From Hyphomonas sp. (GTDB lineage Bacteria; Pseudomonadota; Alphaproteobacteria; Caulobacterales; Hyphomonadaceae): a DNA stretch of 64,000 nt. The stretch covers positions 177,709 to 241,708 of the forward strand of contig NZ_JALHLS010000005.1 in NCBI RefSeq assembly GCF_022844445.1, given 5' to 3'. The translations under genes were made by a program, and so were the position numbers. Below, in pieces: positions 27,706-34,881 of this stretch. Each line of letters starts with the position of its first letter. The stretch's first letter is position 1. The notes below the pieces were generated by a model. It saw only the letters and a program-made list of their open reading frames with translations, had not been told where the DNA came from and did not search any database.

Positions 27706-29010
27706 CTACCTTTTTGTCACGCGCCAGATGCGATTGCCGACATCATCGGCGACCAGCAGACCGCCGCGCCGGTCAAGCGCTACGCCGACCGGACGGCCGC
27801 GGGCGATATCGCCGTCGAGGAAGCCGGTCAGCACTTTGCGCGGCTCGCCTTCCGGGCCGCTGGCACCGAAGGGCACGAAGATGACTTCATAGCCGCTGCG
27901 CGGATCACGGTTCCAGGAGCCGTGCTGGCCGATGAAGGCGCCAGGTCCGAAGGCAGCAGACATGCCAGGCGCCTTGCCATCCGTCACATCGAGGCCGAGC
28001 GAGGCGGTATGTGCGCCAAGGGCATAATCAGGCGCGATGGCGCGGGCAATCAGTCCGGCGTCAGATGGTTTCACGCGCGTGTCCACGTTTTGCCCGTAAT
28101 AGCTGAAGGGCCAACCATAGAAGGCGCCGTCCTTCACGGAGGTGAGGTAGTCCGGCACGAGATTGTCGCCCAGCTCATCGCGCTCGTTGACGACAGTGTA
28201 GAGCGTGCCATCCGCTGAGAAATCCATGCCGACCGGATTGCGCAGACCAGTCGCGAAGAGGCGACCCTTGGCGCTCGCAATATCGATCTCCCAGATCGCG
28301 GCGCGGCCGATTTCGGCGTCGAGGCCGTTCTCGCCGACATTGCTGTTCGAGCCGACGGCAGCATAGAGCTTGGTGCCGTCGGCGCTGGCAACGATGTTCT
28401 TGGTCCAGTGGTGGTTGATCGGCCCGCCCGGCAGAGTGAAGAACGGCTCCGGCCGCGCAGGGTTCGTGGTTTCGCCCGTGACATAGGGTACACGGACGAT
28501 CTCGCCGGCATTGGCGATGTAGAGCGTGTCCTCGATCAACGCCATGCCGAAGGGCGACGTGAGGCCGGTCATGTAGGCGGTTTTCGTCTCCGCCACACCG
28601 TCGCCATCAACGTCGCGAAGCAGGGAGATACGGTCCGCGCTTGGCACGCCGGCACCGGCTCGGGCCATGGCGCGCTTCATAAAGAAGCCGCGGATGCCGC
28701 CGCCATCAGTTTTGGGCGGTGCGTTGGATTCGGCGACCAGAATGTCTCCGTTCGGAAGTTCGTAGAGCCAGCGCGGATGGTTGAGACCGGACGCAAACTC
28801 AGTAAGCGCATAACCATCGGCGGGCGCCGGCATCTGACCTTCAGTCCAGGCTTCGGCAGCCGCAACCTTGACAGTCGGCAGCAGCTTCTTCTCCGGGGCC
28901 GGCAGTTGCGGCGACGGGCCGAAGCCAATCGAGATGGGCGAAGTCTCTTCTGACGCGCAGGCGGATACCAGCGCAAGCAGAGCCAGCGGGAGAAGGCGGA
29001 GATGTTTCAT
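27706..29010 (-). CDS. Sorbosone dehydrogenase-like (PQQ-type glucose/sorbosone dehydrogenase) lipoprotein
   Basis: The 434-residue product from the ATG at 29008-29010 starts MKHLRLLPLALLALVSACAS, a lipoprotein signal (LVSAC). The mature part is a beta-propeller: YALTEFASGLNHPRWLYELP, DILVAESNAP, GVAETKTAYMTGLTSPFGM, INHHWTKNIV, TGLRNPVGMDFSADGTLYTV and SVKDGAFYGWPFSYYGQN. These are the blocks of L-sorbosone dehydrogenase and soluble glucose dehydrogenase relatives. It probably oxidises a sugar or aldehyde in the periplasm with PQQ; the substrate is unknown and no pqq genes lie nearby. Its stop is 5 bases from trmFO's. Confidence 0.85.
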   Translation of the reverse strand: MKHLRLLPLALLALVSACASEETSPISIGFGPSPQLPAPEKKLLPTVKVAAAEAWTEGQMPAPADGYALTEFASGLNHPRWLYELPNGDILVAESNAPPKTDGGGIRGFFMKRAMARAGAGVPSADRISLLRDVDGDGVAETKTAYMTGLTSPFGMALIEDTLYIANAGEIVRVPYVTGETTNPARPEPFFTLPGGPINHHWTKNIVASADGTKLYAAVGSNSNVGENGLDAEIGRAAIWEIDIASAKGRLFATGLRNPVGMDFSADGTLYTVVNERDELGDNLVPDYLTSVKDGAFYGWPFSYYGQNVDTRVKPSDAGLIARAIAPDYALGAHTASLGLDVTDGKAPGMSAAFGPGAFIGQHGSWNRDPRSGYEVIFVPFGASGPEGEPRKVLTGFLDGDIARGRPVGVALDRRGGLLVADDVGNRIWRVTKR

Positions 29011-29323
29011 TTTTTGGAAGCCCTTCGAGGTCTGGGCGTACAACGCGGTAGTCAGGCGGATGTTCCGCGCCGTACGTTTGGCCGGATGCAGCTTTCAGGT
29101 TGGCTGGAATCCAAGGGTGAGGGCGCAGCCCCGTCCTGGATAGCCCGAGGCTTCTCAGGGAGACTTCCTCCACCCCGGATGCGACCGGATTCGAAACGCG
29201 AAAAAACTTTGCTCAGGCGTCATCCCGGTCTTCGCCTGCACCGAAAGCGGAACGTCGACACCATGAGGTGGGAAATGGGGCGCGCACGGGGGCGTTCGCG
29301 AAAACGTGCGCCCACCGTGGCAG
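29011..29323. other. Intergenic region without a recognisable gene
   Basis: This 313-base gap lies upstream of the sorbosone-dehydrogenase-like gene and downstream of the phytoene-synthase-like gene, both leftward. Open frames in it have no coherent composition. It should hold the promoter of the first and the 3' end of the second, including the hairpin at 29282-29311. I see no clear promoter consensus. Confidence 0.5.
29282..29311 (-). terminator. Hairpin downstream of the phytoene-synthase-like gene
   Basis: GCGCACG (29282-29288) pairs with CGTGCGC (29305-29311), with a smaller nested hairpin in the loop, 12 bases past the leftward gene's stop. It lacks a strong U-run, so termination is only plausible. 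Confidence 0.35.
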
Positions 29324-29974
29324 CTACACTTCGCCGGTATTCATCGCTTTCATGATCGAGAAGCGTTTCGACAGCGGGTTGGGCGCCTTGCCTTCACAGT
29401 AGAGTTTGCGGAGGCGGAAATGGGCGACGGCCGGGCGCAGGGGTTTGGGAGCCGGTGAGACGTGGGGGCCGAAGGCGTGGCCGGCCTTGCGGCGGACGGT
29501 GGCATAGGCGGCGGAGACGCTGCGGATTTCCTCAGCCCAGTTATGGACTGGAATGAGGATATTGGCGGCGGTGAGGGCGACCCAAACTTCCGGCTCCTTC
29601 GAGCGGTCCTGTTCGGTGAAGGCGGTCTGATAGCCGTCCACCAGTTTCTGCAGGGCGCCCGGCTTCAGGCGGCCTTCGGCGGCCTCTTCTGCAATGGCGA
29701 GGCAGACATCGTGGCCGCGCGGGGCCTTGCCGGCCTCGATTTCGGCGATCGCTTCGCGCCACCACTGGAAGCGGATGAGACCGAGGGTTTCTTCGCTGAC
29801 CACTTCCTGCACGCGGACAAGCTCATAGTTCAGGGCGTAGAGCGCGGTGAGGGCGCGGCGCTGGGAGGCAGGGGCGAAACGGCTGGATATCCAGCGGTCC
29901 TCGTCGACGCGGCGGACGCGCTTGTCGATCTCGGCCCAGGGAGTCTTGGTCAGGGGTCTGGTCTCGTTTGACAT
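29324..29974 (-). CDS. Squalene/phytoene synthase-family protein
   Basis: The 216-residue product from the ATG at 29972-29974 starts MSNETRPLTKTPWAEIDKRV. The prenyl-synthase helices are seen as RRALTALYALNYELVRVQ, LGLIRFQWWREAIAEIE and GHDVCLAIAEEA. It is much shorter than true phytoene synthases and lacks the paired DxxxD metal motifs. It resembles the alphaproteobacterial relatives of NDUFAF6, a complex I assembly factor (recalled parallel). A catalytic role in carotenoid synthesis is doubtful, and no other carotenoid genes are nearby. GGGGG lies about 7 bases before the start. Confidence 0.75.
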   Translation of the reverse strand: MSNETRPLTKTPWAEIDKRVRRVDEDRWISSRFAPASQRRALTALYALNYELVRVQEVVSEETLGLIRFQWWREAIAEIEAGKAPRGHDVCLAIAEEAAEGRLKPGALQKLVDGYQTAFTEQDRSKEPEVWVALTAANILIPVHNWAEEIRSVSAAYATVRRKAGHAFGPHVSPAPKPLRPAVAHFRLRKLYCEGKAPNPLSKRFSIMKAMNTGEV

Positions 29975-30041
29975 GGCCCCCATATGTGCGAAACCGCTGC
30001 GAAGCGAAAGACATCAAAGCTGCAATAAAGGACGTTTCCCC

Positions 30042-30650
30042 ATGGCCTTCACCCTGCCCGACCTGCCCTATGCCCGCACCGCCCTTGCCCCGCACATCTC
30101 GGAAGAGACGCTGAATTTCCACTATGGCAAGCACCATCAAGCCTACGTCACCAACCTGAACGGCCTGGTGAAAGACACCCCCCTCGAGAAGGCCTCGCTG
30201 GAAGAGGTCATCAAGGACTCAGCCGGCGACAAGGCCAAGGCCGGTATCTTCAACAACTCGGCGCAGGTCTGGAACCACACGTTCTACTGGCATTCGATGA
30301 AGCCCGGCGGCGGCGGCAAGCCGCATGGCAAGGTGGCAGAGCTGATCGACCGCGACCTCGGCGGCTACGACAATTTCGTAAAGGAGTTCAAGGCCGCGGG
30401 CGCCACGCAGTTCGGCTCCGGCTGGGCCTGGCTTTCCTACAAGGGCGGCAAGCTGGTGATCAGCAAGACGCCGAACGCCGAAACGCCGCTGACCGAGGCC
30501 GGCACGACGCCGCTGCTGACGATGGATGTGTGGGAGCATGCCTATTATCTGGATTTCCAGAACCGCCGCCCCGATTACATCGACACGTTCCTGTCGAGCC
30601 TCGTGAACTGGGACTTCGCCAACCAGAACCTGGCTGACGCGGGGGCCTGA
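30042..30650 (+). CDS. sodB: Superoxide dismutase, iron type
   Basis: The 202-residue product starts MAFTLPDLPYARTALAPHIS. The ligands are His27 (NFHYGKHH), His79 (QVWNHTFYW), and the Asp and His of DVWEHAYYLDF; GSGWAWL and NRRPDYIDTF are also standard. It dismutates superoxide in the cytoplasm. Fe rather than Mn is inferred from overall similarity to SodB. The frame extends upstream over the divergent gene, but the ATG at 30042 is the family start. Confidence 0.96.
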   Translation: MAFTLPDLPYARTALAPHISEETLNFHYGKHHQAYVTNLNGLVKDTPLEKASLEEVIKDSAGDKAKAGIFNNSAQVWNHTFYWHSMKPGGGGKPHGKVAELIDRDLGGYDNFVKEFKAAGATQFGSGWAWLSYKGGKLVISKTPNAETPLTEAGTTPLLTMDVWEHAYYLDFQNRRPDYIDTFLSSLVNWDFANQNLADAGA

Positions 30651-30661
30651 TCGAGCTAGAT

Positions 30662-30686
30662 TCCCCTCTTCGATGAGAAGAGGGGA
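30662..30686 (+). promoter_or_regulatory. Hairpin masking the ribosome binding site of the zinc-ribbon gene
   Basis: TCCCCTCTTC (30662-30671) pairs perfectly with GAAGAGGGGA (30677-30686) around GATGA. The 3' arm contains AGGGGA, the likely Shine-Dalgarno of the gene starting at 30696. It starts 12 bases after the sodB stop but has no U-run, so control of translation is more likely than termination. Confidence 0.5.
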
Positions 30687-30695
30687 GTGCCTCGA

Positions 30696-31394
30696 ATGTT
30701 CTGTACCCAATGCGGCAAGGCGGCCGCGTCCGAGCATGTGTTTTGTGCCGGCTGCGGCACAAAGCTGCTGCGCGAGACGGGCGCGGCGCCGGTGGGCCCG
30801 ATCGCGGCCGTCAGCGAGCCGGCTACGGCGCCGGTTACCGAGGCCACCTCCTGGGAAGATTGGCGCGAGACGACAAACTACCGCGTCGTGCTCGGCCACC
30901 CGGAAGTGAAGGCTCTCATCGCGGACGCCGCGAAGGTCAGCAAGGCCGGTATGACCGGCGACGAGTTCCTGAAACTGGCGCAGCCGATCCTCGATGCCTC
31001 GGGTTCGGGCGGCGTGCCGATGAAGCTGATCGCAGAGATTGCGACGCCGCTCTATGCCAAGATGGGCGTCAAGACCGGCAAGGATGCGAAGAACGGGTAC
31101 GCGACCACTTACGGGCGGACGCTCGGAGCTATCCTCTGCTCACTGGCGAGCCGGAACCAGACGCTGGTTGCGGTGCATGAAGGCACGGACGGGTGCGTGG
31201 TACAGGCGGAGATCCCGTCGAGCATGACGACCTGGAAGGGCAAGCTGTCGCTCACGCTGGAACGCAAGGCGGAAGGCACTCTGGTGTCGAGCGCGGTGGT
31301 GTTCGAGGGGCAATCATCAGACTGGGGCCGGTCGAAGCGCATACTGGATGATCTGCATCAGGACATTCTGAATTATCGCAGCCTGCAGCCCTGA
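30696..31394 (+). CDS. Zinc-ribbon protein of unknown function
   Basis: The 232-residue product from the ATG at 30696 starts MFCTQCGKAAASEHVFCAGC, two CxxC pairs forming a zinc ribbon. A short linker rich in Ala/Pro leads to a roughly 170-residue domain (from about residue 50) that I do not recognise; it has repeated beta-prone segments such as TLVAVHEGTDGCVVQAEIPS and KLSLTLERKAEGTLVSSAVV. A GTG nine bases earlier could also start it but would touch the Shine-Dalgarno. It converges with the TIR-fusion gene, ending 5 bases from it, and may be cotranscribed with sodB. Confidence 0.7.
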   Translation: MFCTQCGKAAASEHVFCAGCGTKLLRETGAAPVGPIAAVSEPATAPVTEATSWEDWRETTNYRVVLGHPEVKALIADAAKVSKAGMTGDEFLKLAQPILDASGSGGVPMKLIAEIATPLYAKMGVKTGKDAKNGYATTYGRTLGAILCSLASRNQTLVAVHEGTDGCVVQAEIPSSMTTWKGKLSLTLERKAEGTLVSSAVVFEGQSSDWGRSKRILDDLHQDILNYRSLQP

Positions 31395-31399
31395 CCCGT

Positions 31400-32848
31400 T
31401 CAGGGCTGGGCGGCGACGCGGAAGCCGGTCAGCTCGTCTCGCGCATTGCTGTCGAGACGGGCACGGGCGGCGATGCGCAGCTCCGCGGGGGTCGACTTGT
31501 ACGACCCGCCGCGCACGACCCGCAGTTTGCAGGCGGCGATCTCGACCGAGCGGCCATCGAGTGGGGCGTTGGCGAAGGTGTTGACGTAGCAGTCCTGCAC
31601 CCATTCGCGCACATTGCCGGAAACGCCGGCGAGCCCGAGCGCGTTGGCGGGAAGTGTGTCGACGCCGCGGGGGTCGGTGCCGGTGGCAGCTTTCTCAGCT
31701 TCGAAGAGAGGGCCCCACCAGAAGGGCGTGGTGGTACCGGCGCGGGCGGTGAACTCCCATTCGGCTTCGGAGGGCAGCCGATAGAGACGGCCGGTCTTCT
31801 TGCTCAGCCATGTGGCGTAAGCTTGCGCATCTTTCCATGAGACTTTCGCGACCGGCTGGAGGCCGCGGCCTTTAGCGCCGGCGGGGGGCGTATAGCCGCC
31901 GCAGCCGCCATCAGCGACACAGGCATCCCACTGGTCATAGGTGACTTCGGTCATGCTGATCGCAAAGGGCGCCATGGCGACCTTGCGCTGCGGTCCCTCC
32001 CAGGCATTGCGGGCAAGTTCTTCCTCGGGCGCGCCCATCAGGAAAGTACCTCCGGGAATGTTGAGCATGTCCGGGCACATGTCGCACTCGCGGAAGGTGA
32101 CGCTTGCGGCTTCGGCAGGTTCTTCCTGGAGCGGCTCGGGTTCCGGTGCGAGGATCGGCTCTTCCGCAGGCGGAGCAACTACCTCGGCGGCGACCGATGC
32201 GCTGGCGGCAGGCGCGGCTTGAGCGGTATCAGCCGAAGCGAGCACAGCGAGGCGCGTCAGGACCGGAGCGACAAGATCGGGTCGCAGAATGTAGATGCCG
32301 GCGGCACTGAAGATCCCGAAAAGGAAGGTCAAAGTGATTGCGGTGAGCAGGCCGCCCCCGGAGCGCTGTTTCGGCTTGGGCGGCTTGACGCGCCTGCGGG
32401 CTTTCTCTGAGGCAGGACGTCCGCCCCGGCTTTCGCTGCCCTTGGACGCGGTGGGCGCAGCGGCGAGGCGTTTTTTGATGACCTCAATGAAGGCGAGCCA
32501 GGCCGGATCAGCGCGGTCTCCGTGCCATTTCGACAGGTCGGTGGTCTGGATCAGCTCGAACATGACCGGCCGGTCGCATTCCTCGATCATCAGGGGCACG
32601 AGCGTGTTCTTGCGGGCGCCGATGGTGGCCTCGGCGCGGACCCAGCGCGATTTTACCGATTTGCTGGACCAGAGGACGACCACTGCGCGCGCCTTGTGCA
32701 GGCGCTCTTCGGTGATTTCGTCATAGTTTTCGCCAGCCTGGAGGTTCTGGTCCATCCAGACATTGAAGCCTTCGGCGATCAGCCCATCGACGATGGCCTG
32801 CGCGGTTTTCAGGTCTTCGCGATTATAAGATACAAATATTTCCGACAT
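31400..32848 (-). CDS. TIR domain - transmembrane - FGE-sulfatase (SUMF1-like) fusion protein
   Basis: The 482-residue product from the ATG at 32846-32848 starts MSEIFVSYNREDLKTAQAIV. Residues 1-130 are a TIR domain with FVSYNRED, LHKARAVVVLWS and the W69-x3-E73 motif (WVRAE) whose glutamate is the NADase residue in catalytic TIRs. A basic linker precedes a membrane segment (about 166-188), then an Ala/Pro/Glu spacer. Residues about 258-482 are an FGE-sulfatase/SUMF1 domain (PGGTFLMGAPEEE, AYATWLSKKTGRLYRLPSEAEWE, GNVREWVQD, VVRGGSY). The active-site cysteine pair of true formylglycine-generating enzymes is absent, so this part is probably a binding or sensing domain. Topology suggests a cytoplasmic TIR and periplasmic FGE. 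Confidence 0.88.
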   Translation of the reverse strand: MSEIFVSYNREDLKTAQAIVDGLIAEGFNVWMDQNLQAGENYDEITEERLHKARAVVVLWSSKSVKSRWVRAEATIGARKNTLVPLMIEECDRPVMFELIQTTDLSKWHGDRADPAWLAFIEVIKKRLAAAPTASKGSESRGGRPASEKARRRVKPPKPKQRSGGGLLTAITLTFLFGIFSAAGIYILRPDLVAPVLTRLAVLASADTAQAAPAASASVAAEVVAPPAEEPILAPEPEPLQEEPAEAASVTFRECDMCPDMLNIPGGTFLMGAPEEELARNAWEGPQRKVAMAPFAISMTEVTYDQWDACVADGGCGGYTPPAGAKGRGLQPVAKVSWKDAQAYATWLSKKTGRLYRLPSEAEWEFTARAGTTTPFWWGPLFEAEKAATGTDPRGVDTLPANALGLAGVSGNVREWVQDCYVNTFANAPLDGRSVEIAACKLRVVRGGSYKSTPAELRIAARARLDSNARDELTGFRVAAQP

Positions 32849-33128
32849 ACGATCCCCCGGTCTTTCGGGTCCCACGACCGGTGGCACTAGAAGCGCCAAT
32901 TTCAGCACGGTTGCAAGGGCATTGGTCCGGTTTTGCTGCAGGATGCGGGGTTTGCCTGAATGGCGGGCTATACGGCGGGCTGAAAATGCAGTATGGGCCC
33001 CGAATGTTCCGGGCATGGGATTCGCCCGGCTGCAGTTCTTCTGGCCATTGGGGCCCGATAGACGCAGGACGAGCGCCGCCAATACGGGTGGCCAGGCAGA
33101 TCAACCAGACATCCCGGAGACACTACCC

Positions 33129-34754
33129 TTGACTGAGACAACATTCGCGGATTTCGGCCTTGCCGAGAACATCCTCAAAGCTGTGCTTGAAGCCGGCTAC
33201 TCCATCCCCACCCCTATCCAGACTGAAGCGATCCCGCACATCCTGATGGGCGGCGACGTGACCGGCATTGCCCAGACCGGCACCGGCAAGACGGCTGCCT
33301 TCGTGCTGCCGATGATCCAGCGCCTCTCCACCGGGCGCGCCCGGGCGCGCATGCCGCGCTGCCTGATCCTCTGCCCGACGCGCGAGCTGGCGGCGCAGGT
33401 AGCCGAGAACTTCGAGAAGTATGGCAAGTACCTGAAGCTGACGATGGCGCTGCTGATTGGCGGCGTGAGCTTCAAAGAACAGGAAGGCCTTCTGCAACGC
33501 GGCGTCGACGTTCTGATCGCGACGCCCGGCCGCCTGATGGACCAGTTTGACCGCGGCAAGCTGTTGCTGATGGGCGTCGAGACGCTGATCATCGACGAGG
33601 CGGACCGGATGCTCGACATGGGCTTCATCCCGGACATCGAAAAGATCTGCTCCAAGCTGCCGGCGAGCCGCCAGACGCTGCTTTTCTCGGCGACCTTCCC
33701 GACGGACATCCAGCGCCTCGCCAAGACGTTCCAGAAAGATCCGAAGAAGATTGAAGTGGCGCGCCCGACCGACGCCGCCCAGACAATCACGCAGCATGTG
33801 GTTCATCTGCCCACGAACGATGGCAAAGCCCGCCGCACGGCGCTTCGCCGCGTGATCGAGACGTGCAACGTGAAGAACGGCATCGTATTCTGCAACCGCA
33901 AGGTCGAAGTCGATATCGTGGCGGCTTCGTTGTCGAAGCATGGCCATGACGCTGCGCCGATCCATGGCGACCTGCCTCAATCCGTCCGTACAGAAACGTT
34001 GCAACGCTTTCGCGATGGATCGTTGAAACTGCTGGTCGCCTCGGACGTTGCCGCACGCGGCCTCGACATTCCGGATGTCGGCCATGTGTTCAATTTCGGC
34101 CCGCCGCCGAAGGACGAGGACTATATCCACCGCATCGGCCGCACGGGCCGCGCCGGACGCACCGGCGAGAGCTACACGCTGGTCGGGCCTGCGGACGAGA
34201 AATCCTGGGGCTTCGTGCTCAAGATGATCAAGCAGGACGTGAAGTCCTTCATGCCGGAAGGCCTGCTCGAAGAGCTGAAGGACTTGCCGCCGGAAGAGAA
34301 GCGTGACCGCCCGGCTGGGCGCGGCGGCCGTGACCGCGACCGCGAACGCGGCCCGCGCGGACGCAGCGAGCGCGGCGAAAGCCGTGAACGCGGCCCGCGC
34401 CGCCGCGAGCGGAGCGAAGAGGCTCCGGCCGCTGTTGAGGCCGTGGAGGCCATCAGCGATGTCGCCGTGATCACCGAGGCGCCAGCCGAAGCACCGGTGG
34501 CGCGCGACGAGGCGCCGAAGCGCGAGCGCGGCCCGCGCAGCGACAAGCGCCGTGAACGCGGTGACAAGCCGCGCGCCGAGCGCAGCGAACAGCCCCGCAT
34601 GGAACGCACCGAGCGCACCGACCGTGCGAGCGACAAACGCGAACGCCCAAGCCGGGACTACAAGCGCAAGGATGACGACCTTATCCTCGAGCCGGCCCCG
34701 GAACGGGTCAAAGGTTTCGGCTCGGACATTCCGAGCTTTCTGAAAAAGCGCTGA
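33129..34754 (+). CDS. DEAD-box RNA helicase (RhlE-like) with Arg-rich tail, TTG start
   Basis: The 541-residue protein reads (M)TETTFADFGLAENILKAVLE. The Q motif is PTPIQTEAIP, Walker A AQTGTGKT (about 50), then PTRELAAQ, DEAD in IIDEADRML (about 156), SAT, ARGLDIPDV and HRIGRTGRAG (about 335). Residues about 391-541 are a low-complexity tail rich in Arg, Gly, Glu and Asp, ending VKGFGSDIPSFLKKR. I chose TTG at 33129-33131 because GGAGA lies 8 bases before it and the family starts at this point; a longer frame upstream has no homologous sequence. It unwinds RNA in ribosome assembly or turnover. A strong terminator follows. Confidence 0.93.
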   Translation: MTETTFADFGLAENILKAVLEAGYSIPTPIQTEAIPHILMGGDVTGIAQTGTGKTAAFVLPMIQRLSTGRARARMPRCLILCPTRELAAQVAENFEKYGKYLKLTMALLIGGVSFKEQEGLLQRGVDVLIATPGRLMDQFDRGKLLLMGVETLIIDEADRMLDMGFIPDIEKICSKLPASRQTLLFSATFPTDIQRLAKTFQKDPKKIEVARPTDAAQTITQHVVHLPTNDGKARRTALRRVIETCNVKNGIVFCNRKVEVDIVAASLSKHGHDAAPIHGDLPQSVRTETLQRFRDGSLKLLVASDVAARGLDIPDVGHVFNFGPPPKDEDYIHRIGRTGRAGRTGESYTLVGPADEKSWGFVLKMIKQDVKSFMPEGLLEELKDLPPEEKRDRPAGRGGRDRDRERGPRGRSERGESRERGPRRRERSEEAPAAVEAVEAISDVAVITEAPAEAPVARDEAPKRERGPRSDKRRERGDKPRAERSEQPRMERTERTDRASDKRERPSRDYKRKDDDLILEPAPERVKGFGSDIPSFLKKR

Positions 34755-34778
34755 TCGGCGAATAAGCCCTGCACTGAG

Positions 34779-34812
34779 AACGCCCGGCCGTGTGCCGGGC
34801 GTTTTGCATTTT
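34779..34812 (+). terminator. Intrinsic terminator of the DEAD-box helicase gene
   Basis: AACGCCCGGC (34779-34788) and GCCGGGCGTT (34794-34803) form a perfect 10-base-pair stem around CGTGT, followed by TTGCATTTT. It starts 24 bases past the stop. Confidence 0.88.
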
Positions 34813-34881
34813 CAGAGAAATGGCCGCTTGAATTCTGGGTAGAAGCGGGGGAAACCTGAAGCTTCAAGCGGAGGGTGAACC

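Noticed and set aside
29324..29974. Squalene/phytoene synthase-like gene considered as part of a carotenoid cluster.
   Set aside because: The paired Asp motifs are missing, the protein is short, and no crtI, crtB partner or crtE lies in the window.
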